Part shown: positions 18,042-26,938 of the stretch, one piece after another | Layout of the letters: every line of letters begins with the position of its first letter | Position numbering within the stretch: the first letter of the stretch is position 1 | Source: UBA5336 sp038526245 | GTDB taxonomy: Bacteria; Pseudomonadota; Alphaproteobacteria; Caulobacterales; Hyphomonadaceae | Length of the DNA: 64,000 nucleotides | Direction: 5' to 3' | Assembly (NCBI GenBank): GCA_038526245.1 | Contig: JBCBGZ010000001.1 | Coordinates: forward strand, 1-64,000 | Made by a program: the position numbers and the translations under genes | The notes under the pieces: generated by a model | Seen by the model: the letters and a program-made list of their open reading frames with translations, nothing else | The model's database searches: none | What the model was told of the DNA's origin: nothing

Positions 18042-19658
18042 ATGACCGATACCTTGGGCGCGCAAGCGCCTCAGCCCGCACAGAAGGGCTTTCTGGGATG
18101 GGTTGAGCGGACTGGAAACCGTCTGCCGGATCCGGTCTTTATCTTCTTTTACCTGATCATCCTGCTTGTGGTTATTTCAGTCGCCTGCGCCGTATTTGGT
18201 GTTTCGGCTGTTCACCCGACCCAGGTGACCGATGACGGTTCGCCGCTCATTGTGTCCGCAGCCAGCCTGCTATCACCGGACAATATCCGCAGGCTGTGGG
18301 TCGAGATGCCCGCCACCTTCACCCACTTTCACCCCCTCGGTTATGTGCTTGTTGTGATGCTTGGAGCAGGGGTGGCGGAACGTTCAGGTTTGTTTGCCAG
18401 CGCCATTCGCGGGGCGGTGAGGGATGCACCCAAATTCCTGCTGACGCCACTCGTGGCGCTGGTCGCCATGTTATCCAACCATGCGGCGGATGCGGGCTAT
18501 GTCGTGATGATCCCTTTGGCCGCGATTGTGTTTGCCTCCGCCGGTCGCCATCCTCTGGCAGGAATCGCAGCCGCCTTTGCCGGCGTTTCAGGCGGGTTTT
18601 CCGCGAATGTCGCGCCGGGACAACTCGATGCGCTTTTGTTCGGCATCACCGAGACAGCCTATGAAGCCAGCCAGATTGATGCAGGTTGGAGCATGAACAT
18701 TGCGGGTAACTGGGCGTTTATCTCAGCGCTTCTGCTGCTTTACCTGCCGGTCATCTGGTACGTCACCGACCGCATCATCGAACCGCGACTTGGTAAATGG
18801 GTGCCGGAGGCCGGCGCCGATACCAGCAGCTATGGCGACGAAGACAAGCCTCTCACCACCGAACAGAAGCGCGGCTTAACCTGGGCACTTTTTGCGATCC
18901 TCGGCGTTTGCGCGCTGTGGGCGGCGATGACGTTCGGCCCGGGCACGCCTCTGCTCGCGGACGGGCCTGGCACGGAAAACGACCCTTGGTACACGGTGGC
19001 CGGTCCATTTTTCCAATCCCTTGTTGCGGGCTTCCTTATCCTGTTCCTCGCCGCTGGATGGGCCTATGGCGCTGCGGCGGGTACGATCAATAACCACCGG
19101 GATCTCGTGAACATGATGGCGGAAGCCATGAAGGATATGGGCTATTATCTGGTTCTTGCCTTTGCGGCTGCGCACTTTGTGGCGATGTTCGGGTGGTCGA
19201 ATCTTGGGCTGATCAGCGCCGTGCATGGGGCTGACGCGATTCAGAACAGCGGATTACCTCTGCCGGTTGTTCTGGGTCTGATTGTCCTGTTCACCGGACT
19301 CTTGAACCTGTTCGTAGGGTCGGCCAGCGCGAAATGGGCGCTTTTGGCACCCGTGCTTGTCCCCATGCTCATGTTGCTCGGCATCAGTCCGGAAGCAGCG
19401 ACGGCGGCCTATCGCGTCGGAGATGGCGCGACCAACATCATTACGCCGCTCATGGTGTACTTCCCGCTGATTCTGGTCTTCGCCCAGCGTTGGAAATCGG
19501 ATTTCGGTCTTGGCAGTCTGACGGCGATGATGATTCCCTATTCGATCTGGCTCCTGATCTCCGGTGTCGTATTGATCATGGCCTGGATCTATCTCGGATT
19601 ACCCCTTGGGCCCGGTGCACCGGTGGGGATTTCGCTGCCAGAAATCGCGACCCCGTAA
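18042..19658 (+). CDS. AbgT family transporter
   Basis: A 538-residue integral membrane protein with about a dozen hydrophobic segments, recognised as the AbgT family (p-aminobenzoyl-glutamate uptake; some members export antifolates). Seen are RTGNRLPDPVFIFFYLIILLVV near the N-terminus, MLSNHAADAGYVVMIPLAA, and the late DGATNIITPLMVYFPLIL segment. ATG 18042 has GGCGAGGAC upstream; the longer frame adds only a non-hydrophobic leader. It lies between chvG and the PTS genes, where many relatives have hprK. Confidence 0.9.
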   Translation: MTDTLGAQAPQPAQKGFLGWVERTGNRLPDPVFIFFYLIILLVVISVACAVFGVSAVHPTQVTDDGSPLIVSAASLLSPDNIRRLWVEMPATFTHFHPLGYVLVVMLGAGVAERSGLFASAIRGAVRDAPKFLLTPLVALVAMLSNHAADAGYVVMIPLAAIVFASAGRHPLAGIAAAFAGVSGGFSANVAPGQLDALLFGITETAYEASQIDAGWSMNIAGNWAFISALLLLYLPVIWYVTDRIIEPRLGKWVPEAGADTSSYGDEDKPLTTEQKRGLTWALFAILGVCALWAAMTFGPGTPLLADGPGTENDPWYTVAGPFFQSLVAGFLILFLAAGWAYGAAAGTINNHRDLVNMMAEAMKDMGYYLVLAFAAAHFVAMFGWSNLGLISAVHGADAIQNSGLPLPVVLGLIVLFTGLLNLFVGSASAKWALLAPVLVPMLMLLGISPEAATAAYRVGDGATNIITPLMVYFPLILVFAQRWKSDFGLGSLTAMMIPYSIWLLISGVVLIMAWIYLGLPLGPGAPVGISLPEIATP

Positions 19659-19726
19659 TTGGTGTCTTGACCCAGGCAAATTGTGTGTCAGCGTTATGAC
19701 ACGGCATTTGCCTGGGAAGTATGCAC

Positions 19727-20128
19727 ATGATCGGTATCGTCGTGGTCAGCCACGGAAAACTGTCGAAGGAGCTGGTTGCCGCCGCGCAGCATGTTGTTGG
19801 CATGCAAAAGCGGTTTCGGGCGATCACAATAGAGGCTGAGGACGATATCGAAGCGCGCCGGGAAGAAATCCGCGAGACTGCGCGCGCCTGTGATGATGGT
19901 TCGGGCGTTATCATCCTTACTGATATGTTCGGCGGCACCCCGTCAAATCTGGCCATCTCGGTCATGAGTGCCGGCAAGGTTGAAGTCATTGCCGGTGTGA
20001 ACCTGCCCATGCTGATCAAGCTGGCGGAAGTGCGAGAGCACCTTTCCCTCGAAGAGGCATGTGAGTCTGCTGCCGAGGCCGGGCGCAAGTACATCAATAT
20101 CGCATCAGAGCTGATGAGCCGTGCCTGA
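19727..20128 (+). CDS. PTS EIIA component, mannose type (EIIA-Man-like, regulatory PTS)
   Basis: A 133-residue EIIA of the mannose class, which takes phosphate from HPr on His9 (VVSHGKLSKEL). LTDMFGGTPSNLAI is the second family signature. I chose ATG 19727 over ATG 19721 because GGGAAG at 19714-19719 is then seven bases away and the active histidine falls at position 9 as in the family. With HPr next to it and no membrane EIIB/EIIC, this is the regulatory PTS of alphaproteobacteria rather than a sugar transporter. Confidence 0.88.
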   Translation: MIGIVVVSHGKLSKELVAAAQHVVGMQKRFRAITIEAEDDIEARREEIRETARACDDGSGVIILTDMFGGTPSNLAISVMSAGKVEVIAGVNLPMLIKLAEVREHLSLEEACESAAEAGRKYINIASELMSRA

Positions 20129-20462
20129 CGACAATTCCTGCGGGCCTGCGCTGCAAAAGGCGACCATTGTAAATGTGAAGGGGCTCCACGCCCGGGCTTC
20201 TGCTGCCTTGTCAAACGTCGCGGCTCAGTTTGATGCGAAGGTCACGGTGACCCATCGTGATGTGAGCGCAGATGCACGCTCGATCATGGATTTGCTTTTG
20301 CTGGTGGCATCAAAGGGCTGCGAGATCGAGATATCTGCGGAGGGGCCAGAAGCCGCTGAAGCGGTCACAGCTGTGGCAAGTCTGGTGGCCGACGGGTTTG
20401 GTGAAAAAGATGCGCCAATCGCGCCAGACGCCGACAGAACTAAAAGTTCGCCCGCGGGGTAG
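20121..20462 (+). CDS. ptsH: phosphocarrier protein HPr
   Basis: A 113-residue HPr with the phospho-histidine H23 in VKGLHARASAAL and a serine at 54 in DARSIMDLLLL, equivalent to the Ser46 site of HPr kinase/phosphorylase targets. The GTG start overlaps the EIIA gene by eight bases. N- and C-terminal tails are longer than in the classic 85-residue HPr. Its 3' end overlaps the convergent EF-hand gene by 23 bases. Enzyme I and an HPr kinase are not in the window. Confidence 0.9.
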   Translation: MPDDNSCGPALQKATIVNVKGLHARASAALSNVAAQFDAKVTVTHRDVSADARSIMDLLLLVASKGCEIEISAEGPEAAEAVTAVASLVADGFGEKDAPIAPDADRTKSSPAG

Positions 20463-20982
20463 GGCGCAGCAGATCCGCTCCGTTCAGACGACGCTCACGG
20501 CGTTCCTGCTGAGGCGCTTCGAGATCCGTGATCGAGATATTGCCGGACGCGGGATCCACATATGCGCTCGCGATTGTGGTCACGACTTGCGTAAACTCAG
20601 CCTCGCTGACCATCCGATCGAGGTTAGGATCGAAGCGGACCGGATTCGCCAGGGAATCGTCCCGTGTAGGGAGTTGCTCGGCCCAGGCTTGCTGTTCCAG
20701 AGCGCTCAGAGCGCCGTCACCGTTTGCGTCGGCCGCTTCAAAAGCTGTCGCTGTGCCCTGCGCGCGTTCTGTCTGGGTGACAGTTCCGTCTTCATTCAAG
20801 TCGAATGACAAAAGGAGGCCGCCCCCGGGAACGTAGCGTGCAGGTCGCTCTCCAGGCAGCGTAACTTTTGCTGCGCCATTGCCGGGCAGGCGTACGATAT
20901 CGCCATCAGCCGACTGTGCGCTCACCGCAGATGCGGGCGCAAATATCAGGATGCAAAGACTGATCAGGGCAGGGGGGCGCAT
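20440..20982 (-). CDS. exported EF-hand protein
   Basis: A 180-residue protein with a signal peptide (about residues 1-22) and three EF-hand-like calcium loops: DLNEDGTVTQTE (61-72), DANGDGALSALE (85-96) and the weaker DPNLDRMVSEAE (118-129), which lacks the central glycine. It is probably a periplasmic calcium-binding protein of unknown role. It is convergent with and overlaps ptsH by 23 bases. Confidence 0.78.
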   Translation of the reverse strand: MRPPALISLCILIFAPASAVSAQSADGDIVRLPGNGAAKVTLPGERPARYVPGGGLLLSFDLNEDGTVTQTERAQGTATAFEAADANGDGALSALEQQAWAEQLPTRDDSLANPVRFDPNLDRMVSEAEFTQVVTTIASAYVDPASGNISITDLEAPQQERRERRLNGADLLRPTPRANF

Positions 20983-21050
20983 TCGGATTCTCCGGCGTCG
21001 GTTGGCCTTAATCTACGCATGTGTTGCGTGAATGCCACATGAGAATGCTG

Positions 21051-21377
21051 TTAGACTGAAAAACTGGTTCCGCACCCGCATGCAGCGGTCGCGTTTGGAT
21101 TGTTGATCTTGAAGGCCGCGCCAATCAGCTCTGTCGTGAAGTCGATCTCCGAACCATCAAGAAATTCAAGGCTCATTTCGTCAATCACGACCCCGACGCC
21201 ATCGCGTTCGACCAGTAAGTCGTCACCGTTCTGTGTGTCGGTGAGGTCAAACTTGTAGGAAAAGCCGGAACATCCGCCCCCATCCACGGAAACGCGGAGG
21301 AGTTTAGCGTCGGGTTGCTTGGCTAGAATCGCCTTAATGCGCTCTGCAGCAGATTCGGTGAGGGTCACATTTGCCAT
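21051..21377 (-). CDS. erpA: iron-sulfur cluster insertion protein ErpA
   Basis: A 108-residue A-type carrier with C36 (DGGGCSGFSY), C100 and C102 (ACGCGTSF), delivering Fe-S clusters to target proteins. The N-terminus MANVTLTESAAERI and the GCSGFSYKFDL stretch favour the ErpA type. Its ATG shares the bases CATG (21375-21378) with the ATG of the divergent dgt gene, so neither gene has room for a leader outside the other; I see no Shine-Dalgarno for erpA. Confidence 0.9.
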   Translation of the reverse strand: MANVTLTESAAERIKAILAKQPDAKLLRVSVDGGGCSGFSYKFDLTDTQNGDDLLVERDGVGVVIDEMSLEFLDGSEIDFTTELIGAAFKINNPNATAACGCGTSFSV

Positions 21378-22590
21378 GTCGAGGAAGATAGGCGCTCAGG
21401 CCGCCCTGGAAAAGAGACAAGTCTGGCTTGCGCCTTACGCGACCGACTGGCGCGCCTCGAAAGGGCGGTATGTGGATGAGGGCGAGTCGGCCACCCGCAC
21501 GCCATTTCAGCGCGACCGCGACCGCATTATCCACGCGTCTGCGTTTCGCCGCCTGAAGCAAAAGACCCAAGTCTTCGTTGCCCATGAAGGCGACCATTAC
21601 CGAACACGGCTGACCCACTCATTGGAAGTCGCCCAGATCGCCCGCTCCATCGCGCGTACACTGCGTTTGGATGAAGACCTCGCGGAAGCCCTGGCACTGG
21701 CTCACGATCTGGGGCACCCGCCCTTCGGCCATGCCGGGGAAGACCAACTCGATGCGTGTATGGAAGGGTTTGAGGGGTTTGACCACAATGCGCAGACCCT
21801 GCGCGTGGTCACAAAGATAGAGCGTTCCTATCCTCTCTTTGACGGGCTCAATTTGAGTTGGGAGACCCTCGAAGGTCTCGTAAAACACAATGGTCCTCTG
21901 CTCGCTGAAGATGCAGGAATAGAAGTTCTGCCGGTGGCTTTCCGGGACTTTCCCCATCTCGAAGACTTGCAGCTGACTACGTTTGCAGGCGCTGAAGCAC
22001 AGGTCGCGGCCCTGTCAGACGATATCGCGTATAATAATCATGACATCGATGATGGGCTCGCGGCCGGACTCTTTTCGCTCGAGGAGCTCATGGAGATTCC
22101 GCTCGTGGGTGATGTGTTCAAAGGCGTGATGGACGATCATCCTGCGCTGAACAGGACTCTCCTGATCAAGGAAGCCGTCCGGCGTCTGATCGGTCTTTGG
22201 ATCGATGATCTCACCACTGAAACGCTGGCACGTGCTCAGCAGGATAAACCTGATAGCGCGGCGGATGTCCGGAATATGGACCGGCCCCTCGTGGCCTTCT
22301 CCGAGGCGCTTGATCAACGCCAAAGCGCCCTGCGCGCCTTCCTGTATGAGCGGATGTACAAACACTACAAGGTTAATCGTATGCGCAGCCAGGCCAAGCG
22401 AATCCTGGCGGATCTTTTTGGCCTGTTTCTGGAACAACCCGACACGCTGCCGCCTCCCTGGCGCCAGGAAGCCGAACAAGTGGGCGGCAATCGCCGCGCG
22501 CGGATCGTTTGTGACTATGTGGCCAGCATGACGGATACTTATGCCATTGAAGAGCACAGGCGGCTGTTCAACCTGGATTCGATGATCTGA
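21376..22590 (+). CDS. dgt: deoxyguanosinetriphosphate triphosphohydrolase (dGTPase-like)
   Basis: A 404-residue HD-domain dNTP triphosphohydrolase that releases tripolyphosphate from dGTP and possibly other dNTPs. Seen are TPFQRDRDRIIHASAFRRLKQKTQVF, the RTRLTHSLEVAQIAR segment (H81), the metal dyad H110-D111 in LALAHDLGHPPFGHAG, and the late YVASMTDTYAI. No start codon lies closer to the conserved core than ATG 21376; a GAGGG 12 bases upstream is a weak ribosome-binding site. In Caulobacter relatives dgt heads a run to the SPOR, nagZ and scp genes, as here, though argS is not present between them. Confidence 0.9.
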   Translation: MSRKIGAQAALEKRQVWLAPYATDWRASKGRYVDEGESATRTPFQRDRDRIIHASAFRRLKQKTQVFVAHEGDHYRTRLTHSLEVAQIARSIARTLRLDEDLAEALALAHDLGHPPFGHAGEDQLDACMEGFEGFDHNAQTLRVVTKIERSYPLFDGLNLSWETLEGLVKHNGPLLAEDAGIEVLPVAFRDFPHLEDLQLTTFAGAEAQVAALSDDIAYNNHDIDDGLAAGLFSLEELMEIPLVGDVFKGVMDDHPALNRTLLIKEAVRRLIGLWIDDLTTETLARAQQDKPDSAADVRNMDRPLVAFSEALDQRQSALRAFLYERMYKHYKVNRMRSQAKRILADLFGLFLEQPDTLPPPWRQEAEQVGGNRRARIVCDYVASMTDTYAIEEHRRLFNLDSMI

Positions 22591-22696
22591 CGGCTTCAGC
22601 CTCGCACTTTCGCGGTCGGGGCTGCCGCGTTTAGCGGGCGTTAACGCTCCGCGCCTATCGGTTAACGAATTCTCTTTTTCTCATATGGGGTTGAGC

Positions 22697-23575
22697 ATGA
22701 GCCGTTACGGGGATGGCCCGATCGATTTCGGTCCCGCCGATGATGATTATCGCAGCTACGATATGCGCGGCGAAGAAACCGCCCGCGGGCCTTTGATCCT
22801 CGCCCTTGCGGCGGGCGTGCTGATCGTGTTTGGCGCCGTGGTCTGGAACACATATCGTCAGGGCGTGCGCTCTGAATCAGGGACACTGCCTCTGATCACG
22901 GCGCAGGCGGACCCCTATAAGGTGGTGCCGGATGATGCCGGGGGACGCGTTATTCCTGATCAGGAGCTTCGCTTCTACGATGAGATCGATGGGTCCACAC
23001 GCCAGACGGCCACACCTGTGGAAGGTCTGCGGCGTTCCGTTTCGGCAAGCCCCAGCGAAGCACTCGCCGGGGGAGGCGCAGACGATTCATTCCCCGCACC
23101 AGCGACCGGCGATCTTGAACCCCTGACGGCAGGATCTGGCGCAGATGTGGATTCGGCGATTGGTGTGCCGCGCCGAAGCATTCTGGATGATGACGCACCG
23201 CGTATCGCAGCGCTGGATGAAGCGACGATGGCGCTGGGCGCCGAACAAGCGGCGCGCCTCGACCGGGTAACGTCGCCAGCTCTGCGCGAGTCGGGGGCGC
23301 GTTCCCCGCAGTTCAACTTTACCACTTCCGGCGCTTACATGGTTCAGATCGCTGCTTTGCGGGAATCTGCGCGCGCTGAAGCGACTTGGGATGCTATCTC
23401 CACGCGCCATCCTGATATCTTTGCTGGCGCTGAGAAGCGTATCCAAAGGGCAGACCTTGGTTCGCGCGGTATATTCTACAGATTGCGTGCGGGTGCCTTC
23501 GAGACCCGTGCGGATGCTGGCGCTTTCTGCGAGGCCATAAAATCGTCTGGAAACGACTGCATCATCGTCCAATGA
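22697..23575 (+). CDS. SPOR-domain membrane protein
   Basis: A 292-residue bitopic protein: short charged cytoplasmic N-terminus, one transmembrane segment at about residues 33-53, a long low-complexity Asp/Ala/Pro-rich periplasmic linker, and a C-terminal SPOR domain (about 215-292: GAYMVQIAALRESARAEATW, FYRLRAGAFETRADAGAFC) that binds denuded septal glycan. ATG 22697 has GGGG six bases upstream; ATG 22685 is the alternative. It likely takes part in division or envelope remodelling and is read with nagZ, whose start overlaps its stop. Confidence 0.85.
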   Translation: MSRYGDGPIDFGPADDDYRSYDMRGEETARGPLILALAAGVLIVFGAVVWNTYRQGVRSESGTLPLITAQADPYKVVPDDAGGRVIPDQELRFYDEIDGSTRQTATPVEGLRRSVSASPSEALAGGGADDSFPAPATGDLEPLTAGSGADVDSAIGVPRRSILDDDAPRIAALDEATMALGAEQAARLDRVTSPALRESGARSPQFNFTTSGAYMVQIAALRESARAEATWDAISTRHPDIFAGAEKRIQRADLGSRGIFYRLRAGAFETRADAGAFCEAIKSSGNDCIIVQ

Positions 23576-24621
23576 GTCAAACGCCCCGCGCCTGCATATT
23601 GAGTGTTTCTGGTCCGGACTTGCTGCCGAGTGAAGCAAGTTTTCTGGCCGACGCGCAGCCATGGGGCATCATCTTGATGGGGCGGTCTTGCGAGACCCGG
23701 TCACAAGTTCGCCGTTTGGTGGACAGTATTTGGCAGGCGCTTGGTCGGCCGTGTCTCGTTTTTATCGATCAGGAAGGAGGCCGCGTTGCGCGCTTGCGTG
23801 CTCCGGAGTGGCCGGCGTTTCCCGCTCCTCGGACTTTTGGCTCTCTCTATGAGGCGAACACGGAAGCAGGTCTCGAAGCAGCTTATCTGAGCCACCGGCT
23901 CATGGCTGGCGAACTTGCCGATCTGTCTATTCACGCAGACTGTGCGCCAGTGCTCGATTTGCCCGTTCCAGGCGCCCATGACGTGATTGGAAATCGGGCT
24001 TTCTCCGAAGACATCGAGCCCACGATTGCGCTGGCCCGCGCGGCGATGGAGGGATTGAGCGATGGGGGCGTTGCGCCGGTCATCAAGCACCTGCCAGGGC
24101 ATGGCCGTGCGCGTGTTGACAGTCATCTGGAATTGCCACGCGTGGTGGCTGGCCAGAACGAGTTACTCGCAAAAGACATAGCGCCTTTCGAAGCGCTGAA
24201 CGCTGCACCTATGGCGATGACAGCGCATATTGCTTTCGAAAGTCTCGATCCTGATGCACCGGCGACTCTGTCGGAAACGGTGATTTCACAGGTGATACGC
24301 GGGCGAATCGGGTTTGAAGGTCTTCTGATGACGGACGATCTTGGCATGAACGCCCTTGGCGGATCCCTCGGCAGTCGCGCAGAACGCGCCCTCGATGCAG
24401 GGTGCGATGTGGTGCTGCACTGTGCGGGATTCACTAAGTCACCGGAAGATATCCTTTCTGAGATGGACGAGGTGGCGCGCCATTGCGGCCTTCTTTCCGA
24501 AGTTTCACTGGCCCGGGCTGAGCGGGCTGAGGCAAGCACCACGCACGCGAAACCGTTCGACACGCAGGCAGCGTGGTCTAGGCTGCGTGAGCTGCTGCCC
24601 CAAGAAGGCGCCCTTTCATGA
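23572..24621 (+). CDS. nagZ: beta-N-acetylhexosaminidase NagZ
   Basis: A 349-residue family 3 glycoside hydrolase that removes GlcNAc from anhydro-muropeptides in cell-wall recycling. Signatures are FIDQEGGRVARLR, APVLDLPV, the KHLPGHGRARVDSH loop with the His-Asp dyad, and the nucleophile region LLMTDDLGMNALGG. No signal peptide, as expected for the cytoplasmic enzyme. It overlaps the genes on both sides by four bases (ATGA junctions). Confidence 0.94.
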   Translation: MSQTPRACILSVSGPDLLPSEASFLADAQPWGIILMGRSCETRSQVRRLVDSIWQALGRPCLVFIDQEGGRVARLRAPEWPAFPAPRTFGSLYEANTEAGLEAAYLSHRLMAGELADLSIHADCAPVLDLPVPGAHDVIGNRAFSEDIEPTIALARAAMEGLSDGGVAPVIKHLPGHGRARVDSHLELPRVVAGQNELLAKDIAPFEALNAAPMAMTAHIAFESLDPDAPATLSETVISQVIRGRIGFEGLLMTDDLGMNALGGSLGSRAERALDAGCDVVLHCAGFTKSPEDILSEMDEVARHCGLLSEVSLARAERAEASTTHAKPFDTQAAWSRLRELLPQEGALS

Positions 24622-25442
24622 GTGAACTCGCTCTCTCCATCACCGACCTCTCAAACGGGGCCGAGGAAGCTGACGCCGGCGATATTTTTGTCGTTGATAC
24701 GTCAGTTTATGAGGGGCCACTTCATTTGCTTTTGGAGTTGGCCCGCCGGCAGAAAGTTGACCTTCTCCAAGTCTCCATCCTGACCTTGGCCGAACAGTAT
24801 CTTGAGTTTATCGAAGCGGCGAAGACGCGGCGGATCGACTTGGCGGCGGACTATCTGTTGATGGCGGCCTGGCTTGCTTTCCTGAAATCACGGCTGCTTC
24901 TGCCAAAGCCGGAAAAAATCGAGGATGAAGACACAACGCCCGAGGACATGGCGCAAAGGCTGGCCTTTCGACTGAAACGGCTCGATGCGATGCGCCAGGC
25001 GGGCGAAGAACTGATGGCGGGTCCAATCCTGGGCGAGCGGGTCTTTCTGAAGGGAAACCCTGAACGTCCGAAAATCGTCAAACACGTGGAATATGACACG
25101 ACCCTCTGGCATTTGATGCAGGCGTTTGGCGCGATCCGCGGGCGCCGGACGAAGGCTGCGCCACATAAGATCGAGAAACAATTTGTGCTGCCGCTCGAAA
25201 GCGCGCGCCAGGGGTTGAAGTCACTTGGGCCACAATTGAAACAGTGGTCGAGCCTTGACGATATCCGGGGGCAAATCCCTGGGATGGACCCAGATGTTCC
25301 GGAGCGTTCGGTTACCGCATCGGTTTTCTCCGCCGCACTCGAACTCGCCCGCGACGGCGACGTGGAGTTGCGCCAGGATTTGCATTTTGCGCCGCTATAT
25401 CTGCGCGCGCCCGGCCCAGAGTCTGTGGAGGCCACACAATGA
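24618..25442 (+). CDS. scpA: segregation and condensation protein A
   Basis: A 274-residue kleisin subunit ScpA, which bridges the SMC dimer with ScpB in chromosome condensation. VYEGPLHLLLELARRQKVDLLQVSI near the N-terminus and YLLMAAWLAFLKSRLLLP are diagnostic. A C-terminal winged-helix-like region holds the VTASVFSAALELARDG stretch. It overlaps nagZ and scpB by four bases each. The smc gene is not in the window. Confidence 0.94.
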   Translation: MSELALSITDLSNGAEEADAGDIFVVDTSVYEGPLHLLLELARRQKVDLLQVSILTLAEQYLEFIEAAKTRRIDLAADYLLMAAWLAFLKSRLLLPKPEKIEDEDTTPEDMAQRLAFRLKRLDAMRQAGEELMAGPILGERVFLKGNPERPKIVKHVEYDTTLWHLMQAFGAIRGRRTKAAPHKIEKQFVLPLESARQGLKSLGPQLKQWSSLDDIRGQIPGMDPDVPERSVTASVFSAALELARDGDVELRQDLHFAPLYLRAPGPESVEATQ

Positions 25443-26227
25443 GCCAACCTGATCCAGAAACCCTCGAAAATGCCCCTGAGGCGATCCGCAATGCGGTGAA
25501 GCAGCTCTCTTTTGCCTACTCCCGGTCCGAGCAGGCTCTGTCGGAGACGTTGAGCGAGAAAATGGCGGATGCCATGCGGCGCGCTGAGGCTGTGCTGTTT
25601 GCCGCCGGTGAGCCACTGGACGCGGTCTCATTGTCAGAAATTTTGCCCCAGGGAATCGAGGCGGCTGAGGTGCTGATGGCGCTGAAGTCGCAATATGAAG
25701 GTCGGGGCGTTCAACTCGTCGAAGTCGCGGGTAAATGGCGGTTCCAATCCGCGCAGGATCTCGACTTCCTTTTTGTTGAAGAGCGCCAGGAGCAAAAAAA
25801 GCTCAGTCAGGCTGCTTTGGAGACGATGGCTATCATTGCTTATGGCCAACCGGTCACAAGGGCGGAAGTCGAGGCCGTACGCGGCGTTGCTGTCTCGAAG
25901 GGGACGATTGATACTTTAATGGAAACGGGTTGGATCCGGATCAAAGGACGGCGCAAGACGCCCGGACGGCCAGTGACTTACGGCACAACGGATGCGTTCC
26001 TCGAGCATTTTGGGCTCGAAAGCCTTTCAGTCCTGCCGGGTAAAGCGGACCTGGAAGCCGAAGGGCTGTTGAGCGATGTCATTCCAGAAGATTTCCAAAT
26101 GCCCGGAGAAGAGGGCCTCGATGCCGAGGCCGGTGAGATGGATACCGAAGTCGAAGGCGAACCCGATGACGCAGGCGCGTTTGTGACGGATTTCATGGAT
26201 GAGCCGCAAACCGCCGCCGCCGAGTAA
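25439..26227 (+). CDS. scpB: segregation and condensation protein B
   Basis: A 262-residue ScpB with two winged helices: AMRRAEAVLFAAGEPLDAVSLSE (about 40-62) and KLSQAALETMAIIAYGQPVTRAEVEAVRG (about 120-148), followed by GWIRIKGRRKTPGRPVTYGTTDAFLEHFGL. A long acidic C-terminal tail (about 215-262) extends beyond the core. It partners ScpA and SMC. Confidence 0.94.
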   Translation: MSQPDPETLENAPEAIRNAVKQLSFAYSRSEQALSETLSEKMADAMRRAEAVLFAAGEPLDAVSLSEILPQGIEAAEVLMALKSQYEGRGVQLVEVAGKWRFQSAQDLDFLFVEERQEQKKLSQAALETMAIIAYGQPVTRAEVEAVRGVAVSKGTIDTLMETGWIRIKGRRKTPGRPVTYGTTDAFLEHFGLESLSVLPGKADLEAEGLLSDVIPEDFQMPGEEGLDAEAGEMDTEVEGEPDDAGAFVTDFMDEPQTAAAE

Positions 26228-26296
26228 GGCGCACTGTGCGTTTACCGCGCGGGTTTTCCAGCCTATGATATTCTGAGTTTCAGGAAGGAGACCCCA

Positions 26297-26515
26297 ATGG
26301 GTTCGATTGGTCCTTGGCAAGTCTTGCTCGTGCTCGCCGTCGCCGTTTTGTTGTTCGGCGGTCGCGGACGTATTTCCTCAATCATGAGTGATATGGCGAA
26401 GGGCATTCGAAGCTTTCGCACAGGCCTCAATGAGGGCGAAGACCAAAAGAGCGTCTCCAGCGATGATGACCTGGTCGACGTGACGCCGAAGAAGGACGAG
26501 GCGAAAACCTCCTAA
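26297..26515 (+). CDS. tatA: Sec-independent translocase subunit TatA
   Basis: A 72-residue TatA: one N-terminal membrane segment (WQVLLVLAVAVLLFGG), the FGGRGRI hinge, an amphipathic helix (MSDMAKGIRSFRTGL) and a charged tail. It forms the pore for folded proteins with twin-arginine signals. AGGAAGGAG lies upstream of ATG 26297. tatB and tatC follow. Confidence 0.95.
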   Translation: MGSIGPWQVLLVLAVAVLLFGGRGRISSIMSDMAKGIRSFRTGLNEGEDQKSVSSDDDLVDVTPKKDEAKTS

Positions 26516-26551
26516 CGAGCACCGCGTTCAGGGCCGAGGAAGGCGCAGCCT

Positions 26552-26938
26552 ATGTTGCCACAAATTGGCATGACGGAGTTTTTGCTGCTGGCGGCGGTCG
26601 CTCTGATCGTGCTCGGCCCAAAGGACCTGTCTCTGACCATGCGCAAGCTTGGCCAGTTCGTTGCCAAAGGGCGCGCGATGGCGCGGGAATTCCAGGGCGC
26701 ATTTGATGACATCGCCAAGCAGGCTGAGCTTGATGACCTGCGCAAGGAAATTGAGGAACTCAAGCGCAGCAACGCGATGACCGAAGCTCAGGACAGCTTG
26801 AAAGCTGTGGAAGCGGATATCAATTCCGCCGTCATGCGCGGAGACACGGCACCAAGCGCGCCTGCAGCGGACACCGAGACGCCAAAGCCCTCAAATCAAA
26901 GCCAATCGTCGCCAAAGTCTGCGGAGGGCGCAACTTGA
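26552..26938 (+). CDS. tatB: Sec-independent translocase subunit TatB
   Basis: A 128-residue TatB with the N-terminal PQIGMTEFLLLAAVALIVLGPKDL membrane segment (GP hinge) and a long amphipathic helix (residues 25-70) before a disordered Pro/Ser-rich tail. It forms the receptor with TatC. Its last codons overlap the TTG start of tatC. Confidence 0.94.
   Translation: MLPQIGMTEFLLLAAVALIVLGPKDLSLTMRKLGQFVAKGRAMAREFQGAFDDIAKQAELDDLRKEIEELKRSNAMTEAQDSLKAVEADINSAVMRGDTAPSAPAADTETPKPSNQSQSSPKSAEGAT

Noticed and set aside
22640..22672. Two TTAACG half-sites before the SPOR gene as a CtrA box
   Set aside because: Their spacing is 17 bases, not the seven needed for CtrA.
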